Of a DNA stretch of 64,000 nucleotides, positions 38,455 to 49,181 are shown piece after piece. How positions within the stretch are numbered: position 1 is the stretch's first letter; each line of letters opens with the position of its first letter. The notes beneath the pieces were generated by a model that saw only the letters and a program-made list of their open reading frames with translations, was not told the origin of the DNA and did no database searches. Source of the stretch: Chelonoidis abingdonii (lineage: Eukaryota; Chordata; Testudines; Testudinidae); assembly GCF_003597395.2 (NCBI RefSeq), contig NC_133770.1:82312055-82376054 (forward strand), given 5' to 3'. Both the position numbers and the translations under genes were made by a program.

Positions 38455-39174
38455 TAGGGTTGCCAATGTTCTAATCACAGAAAACTGAACACCCTTCCCC
38501 TGCTCTGCCCCTTCTCCGAGCCCCCCCCCCAATCACTCCATACACTCCTCCCTCTGTTGCTTGTTTTCTCCCATCCTCATTCACTCACTCATTTTTACTA
38601 GGCTGGGGCAGGGGGTTGGGGTGCAGGAGGGGGTGAGGGCTCCAGCTGGGGGTGCGGGCTCCAGGCTAGGGCCAGATAAGGAGGGGTTCAGGGCGTGGGA
38701 GGGGGCTGGGGCAGGGGTGTGGGAGAGGGTGTGGGCTCCGGGAGGGAATTTGGTATGGGAGGGGGCTCAGGGCTGGGGTAGGGGGTTGGGGTGCAGAAGG
38801 AGGTGCGAGATATGGGCTCCAGGAGTTGCTTACCTTGGGGCTCCCTGGAAGCAGGGACATGTTACTTGGCTCCTACACATAGGGGCAGCCAGGTGGCTCT
38901 GTGTGGTGCGTGCTGCCTCTGCACACAGGCGCCGCCCCTGCAGCTCGCATTGGCTGCAGTTCCTGGCCAATTGTGGATCCAGGGTGGGACAGTGCCCCCA
39001 TGACCACCATTGTGCCTTGGAGCCAGAAGGACATGTCGTCGCTTCCAGGAACTGGGTGGAATCAGGTAGGTAGCTTGCCTGCGCCGCCAACAGGACTTTT
39101 AAGGGATCGCTCATCAGTGCTGACCAGAGCTGCCAGGGTTCCTTTTACACCAAACATTCCATCTGGCAACCCTA
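38455..39174. mobile_element. hAT-like element with TAGGGTTGCCA ends
   Basis: A 720-bp element starts tagggttgcca and ends tggcaacccta, perfect 11-bp terminal inverted repeats. It is flanked by the exact 8-bp duplication ggtggaaa (38447-38454 and 39175-39182). The interior is G-rich with repeated gctggggcagggggttgggg words and no transposase. The overlapping open frames up to 170 codons are composition artefacts. Confidence 0.88.
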
Positions 39175-39182
39175 GGTGGAAA

Positions 39183-39550
39183 GGAGGTGGGAACTGAACA
39201 TTGAATTGGGATAAGCATACTTGTGGCATTTGCTCATAGATTCAGCAATGTCAGTTTGTGTTACTATTGGTCTTATCTCTATTGACATACTCCATTTCTA
39301 AATTCATTATTGTTTTATTCATTGATGTCCATTTTAACCAAAGGCCACCAAGTAACATCTGAATATTTAACATCCGTATGGTTGAGATGTTCAAAGCCAC
39401 ATGAGGGATTTAGGGACACGTGTCCCATTTTTCTTAATTTTAAGCCCCTATTTATCTTTGAACATCTTAACCCTAGCTCAAGGTGGATTTTGATTCATAC
39501 AGCAACAAAAGCTCATTGCGTATGCATACATCAGCACCAGTTCATTTTGG
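39183..39550. other. non-coding stretch, no gene seen
   Basis: Short AT-rich gap between two DNA elements; nothing else supported. Confidence 0.4.
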
Positions 39551-40497
39551 CTCTGATCCAGGGCCACCCAGAGGGGGGGCCAAGTGGGGCAATTTGCCCC
39601 AGGCCCTGGACTCCACAGGGGCCCCCACGAGAACGGCTGAGGCTCCCTCCCCGCCCCTAGCCAGACCCGATTCTGCCTCCGCCCCTCTCCCGGAGCCTCA
39701 GCGCATCCAGGAGTTTCCCTGGACAGCAGCAGCATGACTCTGGCGGGACCTCTGAGCTCCGCCCCGCTCAGAGCTGCGTGGTAAGGCGGCGGGGCTTCGA
39801 GCTCCAGCAGAGCCTGAGTACCCTCCGCTCATTCCCACCCACTGTCGAGTGAAGCTCCTGGATGCGCTGAGGCTCCGGGTGAGGGGCGGAGGCAGGGTTG
39901 TGTCTGACTGGGGTTGGCTAAGGGGCAGGAAGTCTCGGGGACAGTCAGGGCACAGGGAGGGGGCAGAGGTTGGGGGAGGTGGTCAGGGAATCGGGGGGGT
40001 GGGTCATGTGCATTCCAGGGGGTCTGTTAAGACTCAGCAGGGGGTAGATAGGGGACAGGGAGCAGATAGGGGACAGGGAGCAGGGGTGGGGTTTCTGGAG
40101 GACAGTGAGGGGACAAGGAGCAGGATGGGCTGGGGATTTGGAGGGGGGCGGGCAGTTGGGGGGCAGGAAGTGAGTGGAGGTTGGATAGGGAGCAGGGCCA
40201 GACTGTTTGGGAGGCACAGCCTTCCCCACCCTAAAGCTCATTCAGCAGTTTGAGGCTTGCAGAATAGCCAAGCTGTTAGCTTTTCCGTTAGGGCTACCAT
40301 CCCTTTCACTTCTCAAATGCCAAATTATAGTCTATATTTAATTTGAGTGCCATAGGGAGATTCATGTCAGGGGAGGGTAGCTTCATTTAAAATTAGCCAC
40401 TGGGGGAGGGATCATATGAGAAGAGCAATATCCTTCCCAACTCTACCAAGGGAGACCCGCCCCCCCTGCATTCCCTGAGGCTTCAAAGCGGTTAATT

Positions 40498-40715
40498 CAG
40501 TGGTTCTCAAACTTTCGTCCTGATGACCCCTTTCACATAGCAAACCTCTGAGTGCGGCCCCCACTTAAATATATAAAAAAGTGTTTTTAATTTATAACAC
40601 TATTATAAATGCTGGAGGCAAAGTGGGGTTTGAGGTGGAGGCTGACAGCTTGCTACCCCCAGTAATATCCTTGTGACCCCCTGAGAGGTCCTCACCCCCA
40701 GTTTGAGAACCCCTG
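40498..40715. mobile_element. hAT (Charlie-like) MITE
   Basis: Terminal inverted repeats cagtggttctcaaact and agtttgagaacccctg bound a 218-bp element. Exact 8-bp duplication ggttaatt at 40490-40497 and 40716-40723. The ends are of the CAG.GGTTCTCAAACT type known from hAT-Charlie elements. No coding capacity. Confidence 0.88.
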
Positions 40716-40909
40716 GGTTAATTTAATTTTAGCGCCGTGTCCATTCACATGCATGTCCTATTTTGAGCATTTCAGTTTTCACAACATAGGCTCATCCCAG
40801 ATTCTGGAACAAGCTCAAATGATCAGTTTGTGGATTATGTACATAAGCTATACTAAAGACAAACCCACAGTAATCGTCTCCAGTTTGTGAGGGACCCCAT
40901 GGAGCCAGT

Positions 40910-41155
40910 CTCTAGGAAACAGATAAATGCATGGAGGTTAAGTCCGTTAATGGCTATTAGCCAGGATGGGTAAGGAATGGTGTCCCTAGCCTCTGTTTGT
41001 CAGAGGGTGGAGATGGATGGCAGGAGAGAGATCATTTGATCATTACCTGTTAGGTTTACTTCCGCTGGGGCACTTGGCATTGGCCACTGTCGGTAGACAG
41101 GATACTGGGCTTGACGGACCTTTGGTTTGACCCAGTATGACTGTTTTTATTTTCT
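40910..41155 (+). mobile_element. CR1 3' tail
   Basis: The words ctattagccaggatggg, tggtgtccctagcctctg, gcattggccact and gacggacctttggtttgacc are the CR1 3' UTR in the same order as at 21430-21645. Only the last 245 bp is kept. Confidence 0.75.
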
Positions 41156-41656
41156 AACCTAAATGAACTGAGAGTTATGGAGACAGATATGAGTCAAGGA
41201 AGCCAGCAGAGTATCAGAACCCTGGAAAAATCTTTGATTGGATGGGCTCGGGCGTTTGGTCACAAGCTGAGGTGGTTCAGAAGTTTTGGATTTTTTTTTA
41301 ACAGAATTTTTTTATTGTTTCTTTAAACAATCAAACACAGCAAGCAGCAAATATTTGACCACAGACTTCTGATACCCCAAACCTTATTCAGGTTTTGGCA
41401 GACTAATTTCAGCTTTTCAGTTAAAAAAACCACAACAAATTTTGAAGGAAAGCAGACATTGTCCGTGATTTTTTTCTGCTTTTTAAAACCTCCTAGTTTT
41501 CGATCCAGAAAAAGTTTTGACGGAAAATATTTGTCCAGCCCTTTTAATGAGCTTTAGTGCCTTTTAGCACTAGCTGATGCTGAGAACCAGTGATACCTTG
41601 TAAAGAACTTTTCTCAAAACTGGATTTGTGCTGAAATGCAGAAGGTTTATTTTTCC

Positions 41657-41817
41657 CAGGGCTGTCTGTGGGTGTGGAGCAAGTGGGACAATTTGTGCTG
41701 AGCCCCGCAGGGGCCCCCATGAGAATATAGTATTGTATAGTGTTGCATTTTTTTTTTATGGAAGAGGCCTCTGAAATTGCTTTGCCCCAGGCCCCCTGAA
41801 TCCTCTGGGCAGCCCTG
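41657..41817. mobile_element. hAT-like terminal pair, 161 bp
   Basis: The left end cagggctgtctgtggg and right end cctctgggcagccctg form an apparently complete small element of the 6495 family. Its left flank (atttttcc) does not match its right flank (ctctgatc). Either the left duplication was lost or this pair is the right part of the larger insertion 39559-41817. Confidence 0.5.
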
Positions 41818-41825
41818 CTCTGATC

Positions 41826-42313
41826 ATGTTCCCATTCAGGTCAGTAGCCTAACTCTCATCCACTCCAGGATCAAACACTTTATTCCCTATAGTGAGTGAG
41901 GAAAATATGATGATAAAATACTGTTCGTAGTATTTAAAATGTAAACCTGACAACAGGATTGGGAATAGGAATATTTGCTGAGTTAACACTGATTTGTATG
42001 AGTCCCCTCAAATTACACGTATTGGATTTGACTATTCCTGATCCAGTTAGGTTATCAGATTATCTATATTCATTCCAATATCAGTCTGTCTGCATCTGAA
42101 TGCAAATGTCCATAAGGTGGATGGGAGAGTTTTGAAAGATCAAGGCATGGTGAAGTACATTGCAGTCCTGTACGCAGCTAGGAAACATCATACGAGCTAT
42201 TGTCCTTTAAATTAATTAAGATGCTATAGAAACTTTCTTATTAAAGACTAACAAGTTCTTTATTAGGCTGATGTTCTGTATGTTTCTCATGGCTTTATTT
42301 TCTTTTTTTCTAG
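41826..42313. other. sequence upstream of the leader exon
   Basis: The stretch ends in a splice acceptor (tctttttttctag, AG at 42312-42313), so it is at least partly intron 1. No promoter or untranslated first exon could be identified here; exon 1 must lie further upstream. Confidence 0.5.
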
Positions 42314-42393
42314 GGAGGTTTTCATAATGGACAACCAGAAAACACTTCTTCTTCTTTTTGCAGCCACCTTCTCCTTCACTGACCAGATGACTG
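42314..42393 (+). CDS. COL6A4: collagen VI alpha chain, leader exon with signal peptide
   Basis: This exon carries 13 bases of 5' UTR, the start codon at 42327-42329 in good context (A at -3, G at +4) and 22 codons plus one base. The peptide begins MDNQKTLLLLFAATF: a short polar start, a hydrophobic core and a polar end, as expected of a signal peptide directing the chain to the endoplasmic reticulum. It starts after the acceptor ttttctag and ends at the donor gtaata (42394). The phase-1 end joins correctly to the next exon (G plus TC gives Val). The start is chosen because it is the only ATG in frame with the downstream domain and supplies a signal peptide. Gene identity comes from the following exons. 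Confidence 0.75.
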
Positions 42394-43881
42394 GTAATAC
42401 AATATGTGCCTGTTCCTGCTGCCATTGAAGTCATTGGCAAAGCTCCCTTTGCCCTTAAAGGAAGCAGGATTGAGCCTTGTGCTTCTTATCCATTGAAATA
42501 GATGTAAAAAACCAAAACCCTGGTGCTATTTAATTCTTTGTGTAATTCCAGACAGCTCTTGCAACATAATTACACCAGAAGCGCATTTGTATTAGGATAT
42601 TAAAGACAATTCTACATAATTCAATTTAAGGCAAATAGTTCAATAGTTTTGCTTTTACTTTTTTGGGTTTTTTGCCTGTTTGTTTTCGGTTCAAGTGTAC
42701 TGATATTCAGTGCTTTCCAAATTTAGGGAAAAATCTTATTACTAAATTACTAAATACAAATGAGCATGCAATAGCTGACAATTAGCACATTTATATTTGG
42801 TAGTAGACTCATGCCAACTTTGCCTATTATTCCATCAGTATATGCAGTTCAGATCTAGTACTGATTGCTAATTGCAAGGCTGCCCAGCTTATCAACTCTG
42901 GATAAGTTACAGCACTCCAACATTTTGACTATTGTAATCAACTCTTTAGCAGATGGAAGAATTGAGGAAGGCAGTCTGTCAGTATGCTGGTCATCTTCCT
43001 TATGTCTAACAATTCAGGGGGTCATAACCATTTTACCCTTTTGTCAGGTGGTGACCCGTCATTTTGGAATGACTGAAAACCGAGGGCCCTAATACTGCAA
43101 GTATTTATTGCATGATATATGCATACTCCTGTTTAAATCAATATGACTAAAGGCTAGTCTACCTGTTGGGATAATGCACACTCTGGGATGTGATTTCTAA
43201 AGTGCACTTGTGTGTTGCACATTAATTGGTCTGTGTGGTCCCAGCTAGTGGGCACTAAAGGTTGTCTAGTGTATTTTATCGTAGTACTGTTTGAAATGCT
43301 TTAGAAGTCACACTGCAGGACTGTGTGCATTGCCCTGTTGTGTAGACGAGCCCTTAGTCCCATGCTAATAAACACTATGCCTTGTAGTAAATGATTGTAG
43401 TATTGGGCCCATAAAACACATGTGAGTAACTTTTCCTGTGATCTAAAACTGCAGCAAGACAACATACCATCACCAAACCGCAAATACTGGGCATTGTGGT
43501 GGAAGATGTTTAAGTGCATATATCAATAGGCATGCAAGTGTATACTTTATCATCTTTTCTCGTGACCAGGCCAGATAAGTAAGTCAGGTGTGTGTGAATT
43601 TCCATATCCTGTCTGTTCATAAGAATGGACCTCCAAATGCACATTGCATCATCTCTTTACATTCTTGTGATTCCAGGAACTCGCACATCCATGATCATTG
43701 GCTTCAGTATGTAGGGTTTGCAGGTGAACTGTTAGCTGGAATTTCAACAAGCAGGAGTGGTGGATTTTTACTGAATTTTTATTTTAAGTAGACGTTTTTT
43801 CCCAAGGAAGCAAACAAGAACTGAAATTGCAATATTAGATAATGCATCCAGTAAGAATTGAAAAAAGTTATGTTTCTTCAG
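42394..43881 (+). other. intron 2 of the collagen VI gene
   Basis: GT at 42394 and AG at 43880-43881 bound 1488 bp. It contains one small element (43149-43356) and otherwise AT-rich sequence without a gene. Confidence 0.7.
43149..43356. repeat. MITE with gtctac ends
   Basis: aaggctagtctac on the left and gtgtagacgagccctt on the right are imperfect inverted repeats about 208 bp apart. The interior alternates acagtgtgca-type words in both orientations. No convincing target duplication. Confidence 0.5.
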
Positions 43882-44487
43882 TCTGCAGGGAAGCTTCTGT
43901 TGCAGACATTGTATTCCTCGTGGATGAATCCTGGAGTATCGGAAAAGAGAACTTCAGAAACATTCAAGATTTCTTGTACATCATAGTCAGCAGCTTTGAT
44001 GTTGGGGAAGATAAAATCCGGATAGGTCTGATTCAGTATAGTGATGCTCCACACACTGAGTTCTTCTTGAACACTTACCACCGCAAGGAATACATCTTAG
44101 AGAAGATACAGAAATTACGCTACCAAGGAGGGGGCACAAAAACTGGGCAGAGCTTACAGTTCATGCTGGAGAATCACTTCAAGAAAACTGCTGGAAGTCG
44201 AAGGGAGGAAGGTGTCCCCCAGATTGCAGTGGTGATAACAGATGGACAGGCTCAGGATAACATCCAAGAACCGGCCAAGGAAATCAAGGATGCAGGCATC
44301 ACACTGTATGCCATTGGCATCAAAGGTGCTAGTTTGGTGGAGCTTCAAGAGATAGCTAGTGATCCAGATGACAAGCACGTCTATGAAGTGGAAGACTTCA
44401 CCGATCTGCAGGATATCTCTCATAATATGCTAGAGGTGCTTTGTACCGCAGTAGAAGAGGTGAACCAAATTGCCCATGCCTCCCAAG
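43882..44487 (+). CDS. COL6A4: collagen VI alpha-4-like chain, vWA domain 1
   Basis: One 606-base exon (residues about 23-224) encodes a full vWA domain. vWA domains of collagen VI bind matrix partners and drive microfibril assembly outside the cell. The start VCREASVADIVFLVDESWSIG shows the beta-1 strand and an intact MIDAS DxSxS; the MIDAS Thr is in GGTKTG and the second Asp in VVITDG. Cysteines flank the domain (VCRE and VLCTA). The acceptor is ttcttcag and the donor gtatgt (44488). Both exon ends are phase 1. The VCREASV opening matches my recollection of the first domain of mouse Col6a4 and differs from the first domain of alpha-5 and alpha-6. Confidence 0.88.
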
Positions 44488-44908
44488 GTATGTCCACAAG
44501 CCCCTGTTCCCCTTCCTCCCATTCTTTTCTCTTTCATGTTCATTGGTGAAGTGTATAAAACTGTGACATGCAATCAAATCATGGGTCTTAGCTTCATGTA
44601 TCTTCCTTCTCCCTTTCTCTACCTCATACAGGCACTCTGAGGAACTAACTTTTAACACACACTTACTGTGACAAGTTCCTACAAGTATCTGTTTAGCTTA
44701 AAATATCCAAAACAGCACCATGGGTTGGTAGACTCAAAACACAAACCTACTTTGCAGAGTCAAAAATAAAAAAAAACAGTTTGAAAACCATTTCATTTTG
44801 GTTGGTAGGGGGATAGTCAACTTATCCTTTAGTATGAAGATAGCTCACAACTGTGAAAGAAATAAAACAACTTGCCTTTTCATTTTTTGTGTCACCTTTC
44901 TCATGTAG
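44488..44908 (+). other. intron 3 of the collagen VI gene
   Basis: A 421-bp GT-AG intron (gtatgt to tcatgtag). No repeat or gene seen inside. Confidence 0.75.
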
Positions 44909-45496
44909 TTTGCAGAAAAGCCACCTTGGCAGACATCGTATTTTTAGTGGATACTTCAACAAGTATTGGCAGAGAAAACTTTCAGAAAGTGAAGAACTTC
45001 CTCTACACCTTGGTTTCAAGCCTCAACGTGAGCAGCGATCAGATCCGGGTTGGACTGGCCCAGTACAGCAATAAGACCTTCAGGGTGTTCTTGCTGAATC
45101 AATATTCACTGAAAAGTGACATTCTGGAACAGATACAGAATTTGCCATATAGGAGTGGAGGGAGTTACACAGGCACAGCTCTGGATTTTGTCAGGACAAC
45201 ATATTTCACTGAGTCTGCTGGTAGCAGAGTTCTGGAAAATGTCCCCCAGATAGTCATCCTCATCACTGATGGGGAATCCAATGATGAGGTCAAAATACCA
45301 GCCAACAAATTGAAAGCCAGAGGCATCTCTGTCTATGTGATTGGAATCAATGTCCAGGATACAACCAAACTTCAGGAAATAGCCAACAAGCCTTTAAATA
45401 AATTTCTGTTTAGTATCGACAGTTATGATGTCCTTCAAGATCTCCCCAGAAGCCTTTTGCAAACCATGTGCTTTGCAATCGAGAGCCAGATCAAAG
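44909..45496 (+). CDS. COL6A4: collagen VI alpha-4-like chain, vWA domain 2
   Basis: The 588-base exon (residues about 225-420) encodes VCRKATLADIVFLVDTSTSIG and the rest of a vWA fold. MIDAS is intact: DTSTS, Thr in GGSYTGTA and Asp in LITDGES. Possible N-glycosylation sites are NVS (near LNVSSDQ) and NKT (near YSNKTF). Flanking cysteines are present (VCRK, TMCFA). The acceptor is tcatgtag, the donor gtaaat (45497), and both ends are phase 1. The sequence is closest in the window to domains 1 and 4, as expected for neighbouring duplicated modules. Confidence 0.88.
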
Positions 45497-45616
45497 GTAA
45501 ATAATTTGCCCTTATGATGGTGGCATTTCTGACACTTTTGGTGCACCAAAGCAACAATCCTGATTCTGATCCGACTGGTGTAGCTCCACTGGCTTTGATT
45601 GAGTTAATCTTGATTT

Positions 45617-45754
45617 GGGCCCCAATTCAGGAAATGGGAGCTTTAGCCTGTACTTAAATTTAAGCACGTAGGTGAGTTCCATTGAAGTCAGTGGGTTTTA
45701 AGTATATACTTGAAAGTTAAGCACATGCTTAAGGGCTTTCCCAAGTCAGGGCTT
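45617..45754. repeat. palindromic MITE (cctgcaa family relative)
   Basis: gggccccaattcag on the left faces caagtcagggctt on the right, with interior ttaagcac.t / a.gtgcttaa words mirrored around a ccattgaagtcagtggg centre. Confidence 0.5.
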
Positions 45755-46299
45755 AAGTGAAATCAGGCTCAGGCTCACAGATTAGGTGAAATAGCTAAAA
45801 TTCCATCTGACTAGAACTGGTTGAGAATTTTCTGATGAAGTTTTTCCTGATGAAGGTTTTTCTCTAAATAAAATCAATGTCGTTTTTGATGAACACTTGT
45901 TATTTTCTCAAAAATTTTCATTTTGAAATTGGGGTTTCACCACTTTCCAACACTTTTGAACTGTTTTCAAGAATTTGGAAAACAAAGTGTGTGTGCGTGC
46001 ATGCGTGTAGTAGCTATATTTTCACACCATTTAATTGTGTTGATTAAACAGTCAAATGTATGAAAAGCATTTTTTTCTCTACTTTCTCAATCTCCCTTCC
46101 TTTTTCCAATGGGGGAAAAGGAGAGAAAGTAAAAATAAGGGGATTTCCCCCAAAATTTGGAAAAAAAAACCAAAAAAACATTTTTTCAGTTTAAAATTGT
46201 GATACTAAATGAAAACTTTTGTGTCCATTTGACATTTCCTAGGGAAAATCACATTTCAATAGGGATTTTTTTCTCACAAAAAATATCTGAGAGGAAAGG

Positions 46300-46515
46300 T
46301 GATCTAGTTGCAAGGATACTACCCTGGGACTCAGACAGTGGTTTTATTCCCTGCTCAGCCACAGACTGCCTGTGCAACCATGGGCAAGTCACTTAGTCTC
46401 TCTCTGTCTCAGTTACCTGTATTTACAATGGGGTATTAGCATTTCCCTACCTCACAGGAGTCTTGTGAGGACAAATACTTTGAAGATCACAAGGAGCTCA
46501 GATAGTACAGGGATG
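46300..46515 (+). repeat. MIR-like SINE relic
   Basis: The word series accctgggactcag, gggcaagtcacttag, ctctgtctcagtta, atttacaatgggg and cctacctcacagga follows the MIR/CORE-SINE consensus order. Similar relics lie at 60490-60640 and about 61920-61990. Confidence 0.6.
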
Positions 46516-46535
46516 TTTCCATATAAGCTCCTTTG

Positions 46536-46960
46536 GATACAGCTACACTCGCGGCAGAATGTAGAGCAAAGACACTGCACTCTCAGGTAGCATGGGTCTA
46601 AATAGCAGTCTAGACAGTGAAGCATGGCTTAAGTGAGTAGAAAAGAATGCCTGCATGCCCGAACTCCCAGGGTATGTCCTCCACATTCTGAAGCAGTGCC
46701 TTCCATGTCTACACAGCTATTTTTAGCAGTGCAGTGTCCCACTGCCTCCCTGCTGCTGGAGCCTTTCAATGCCGCAATGAAAGGCTCCAGCAATGGAGAA
46801 AAGCTCTGGCAGGGAGGAGGCAGTGGGAAAAGGCCTTTGGCTGCAATGAGTATATACACACACTACAGTAACACGTGTGGATGCAGCCTGCCTTTCACTT
46901 CAGTGTGCAGCTACATGTGTTGTGCCTATACGCTACATGTTGCTGTAAGTGTAGCCTTAG
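46536..46960. repeat. DNA element with internal hairpin
   Basis: The outer ends ggatacagctacactcgc and aagtgtagcctta are weak inverted repeats. A perfect 14-bp stem, gctggagcctttca at 46755-46768 and tgaaaggctccagc at 46778-46791, lies near the middle. A hAT copy was later inserted just after it at 46972. Confidence 0.5.
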
Positions 46961-46971
46961 ATAGACATAGC

Positions 46972-47309
46972 CAGGGCCGGCGCTTTCATTTAGGCGGCCT
47001 AGGCAATTGCCTAGGGCACCAGGATTATTGGGGGGTGGCATTTTGCAGGGGTGGGGGCAGCAGGCGGCTCCGGTGGACCTGCCGCCGTTGTGCCTGCGGA
47101 GGGTCCCCTGGTCCCGTGGCTCCAGTGGAGCTGCCGCAGGCATTCCTGCTGACGGTCCGCTGCTCCCGTGGCTCCGGTGGACCTCCCGCAGGCACGGCTG
47201 TGGCAGCTCCACCGAAGCCGCGGACCAGCGGACCCTCTCCGCAGGCCAGCGCGTAGGGCGGCGAAATGGCCGTGCGCCTAGGGCGCTAAAAATACTAGCG
47301 CCGGTCCTG
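46972..47309. mobile_element. non-autonomous hAT-like element
   Basis: The 338-bp element has the exact 8-bp duplication gacatagc at 46964-46971 and 47310-47317. Terminal repeats are cagggccggcgct and agcgccggtcctg. The interior shares the cggtggacct.ccgcaggc words of the other GC-rich copies. Open frames inside are artefacts. Confidence 0.88.
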
Positions 47310-47809
47310 GACATAGCCGTAGCTAGATAAACTCCTTCAATGGAAATTGTATCTCAATAACAGAAGTAGAAGTGCAATTTGGTACATGGGTAGACAAGCT
47401 TTTATTTAACAGAACGGGAAGCCATAGAGCATAAAGGTCAGTGGCTCAATTCTTCTCCTGTAAAAGTAAATGGAAGATTCAGTGGGAGCAAGACTAGGAC
47501 CCCACATATATAAATATAGTCAAATGTAGATTTAGTCAAAAATGGGATTTTTTTTTTTCCCCATGGAAGTTTTCACAGGGATAGCTTCGTGGGATGCTTG
47601 TCTATTCCAGAGAGCTGCAGGAACAATGGTCATACAATGTTATTTCATCATAATTCAGCACCACGCACAGAATAGGCTGTAGAATTCCCAAGTTAAAATA
47701 GTAGAGAACAACAAGTACAGTAGTTCCATTTTCAGTTCAGTTTACAATTCAAATCCAATTTGATAGCCACCGCTTTCACTAATTTGTCACACTTTTTCTT
47801 TCTCTTCAG

Positions 47810-48415
47810 CATTTACAAAGCACTATGCTGACATTGTTTTCCTTGTTGACTCTTCTGTGAATATGGGGTCTTCTACCTTTGAGCAAATAAAAAATTTCAT
47901 TTACCAAGTTGTTGACCAGCTCGATGTTGGGACTGACAAGTACAGGGTCGGCCTAGCCCAGTACAGCAGGGAAGGCATTGTGGAGTTTTTACTGAACACC
48001 TATAAGAGCAAGGAAGATGTGCTTAATCACCTCCAGGGACGTGTCACATTCCTGGGGGGTCCTTTGCAGACAGGAAGTGCCCTGGACTTTCTGCAGAAAG
48101 CCTTTTTCAAAGAAGAAGCTGGAAGCCGAATTAGTCAAGGCACCCCCCAGTTTGCAGTGGTCATCACTTCTGCCAAATCAAAGGATGACGTCGCAGAAGC
48201 TGCAGAGAAGCTGAAAGAGATCGGAGTGAAAGTCATCTCAATTGGTGTCCAAAATTCTGATCGGGAAGAAATGGAGGTGATAGCCACCTCTCCCTTGGTT
48301 TACCAAGTCAATGGAGGGCAGAGCATCAGTCAGCTGCACCAGGACATTACTAATGTTTTGGAAGCACCAGTTCGACAACAGTATGAATCTGCCCTAGATG
48401 CAAAAGTGCCAACAG
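47810..48415 (+). CDS. COL6A4: collagen VI alpha-4-like chain, vWA domain 3
   Basis: The 606-base exon (residues about 421-622) encodes AFTKHYADIVFLVDSSVNMGS and a full vWA fold. MIDAS is degenerate: DSSVN has Asn in place of the last Ser, and the second Asp is lost (VVITSAKS). The Thr remains in LQTGSA. It lacks the flanking Cys pair seen in the other seven domains. The start (YADIVFLVDSS, then KYRVGLAQYS) resembles the N-terminal-most domain of alpha-5 and alpha-6 as I recall them. Acceptor tctcttcag, donor gtatag (48416), both ends phase 1. Confidence 0.87.
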
Positions 48416-49181
48416 GTATAGTATGTCACCAGAGTGAAAATAGCCACTTGAATCTATTTATAGATAAAGAAATGCTATATTTCACCCATAAACAAGAGAA
48501 ATATCAAATGAGTTGGTAGAAGGGGACAGAATGCAGATGACTGAGTTTAGTGCTTGTAAAAGGTTGGACCGCCTATGTAGCCACATGGCAGTAAGGATGC
48601 GGCATCTGTGTACAAAAAGTTGCTAATACTTACCTGAATTGGTTATATGCAGTGAAATTGCACTGTCAGTTACACCAAGGAGTTCCTATTATTGGTTTCA
48701 GAGGGGTGCCCATTGTGACTAAGAGGACGATTTTGCCCAGTGTTTTTCTGTTCACTTTTTTTTCTAGAGATGGGCCATAGTAAGAGACTCTAGATTCAGA
48801 TCCAAAGAACTTCCCTAAAGTCCTGTGGTACTTTGATTAGGTGTCTTGGTTTGGCTGCAAGAAAGAGAGAGAGAGAGACTCAATCTGTAAACTTCCCCAA
48901 AATCTGGACAAAAGGGAGTTTAATATCCCTTTGTATGTGTTTAATATCTGATTCTGACTCATTTTAAAATGGGCCTGAAGCATGAAGTTCAGATCTAAAT
49001 CTGAACTCTCTGAAGTTTGTAGGATTTTGGAGCTGGTTTTCTCTTTCATTCCCATCTAGCTCATTACTTGAGCTCTTGGTTTCTTTTAATAAACTATCCC
49101 AATTGTATCCTTCAGTGATCCTGCAGTCTAACCTACAGTAACTTTGTTATCTTTCTTTTCCTTTGGTTGGTTTGCGTTTAG
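48416..49181 (+). other. intron 5 of the collagen VI gene
   Basis: A 766-bp GT-AG intron with a short GA repeat near 48865-48880. No mobile element could be bounded. Confidence 0.7.

Larger units (their letters stand above)
39559..41817. mobile_element. long or composite hAT-like element
   Basis: The left terminus cagggccacccagagg at 39559 and the right terminus cctctgggcagccctg ending at 41817 are inverted repeats. They are bounded by the same 8-mer ctctgatc (39551-39558 and 41818-41825), which supports one 2.26-kb insertion. Inside lie a G-rich tandem section (about 39900-40200, gggacagggagcag words), a separate hAT insertion (40498-40715), a CR1 tail (40910-41155) and a second left-type terminus at 41657. 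No transposase. The alternative is two elements whose outer flanks match by chance. Confidence 0.6.
45497..47809 (+). other. intron 4 of the collagen VI gene, repeat-rich
   Basis: A 2313-bp GT-AG intron (gtaaat to tctcttcag) with a palindromic MITE (45617-45754), a MIR-like relic (46300-46515), a hairpin DNA element (46536-46960) and a hAT insertion (46972-47309). No other coding sequence supported. Confidence 0.75.

Noticed and set aside
38561..39114. 170-codon Gly/Trp-rich open frame
   Set aside because: It is inside a G-rich element with perfect terminal repeats and an 8-bp duplication. No family motif.
46633..47330. Open frame of 207 codons and antisense partners
   Set aside because: It spans a hairpin element and a hAT insertion in intron 4. 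The text changes character at the element boundary.
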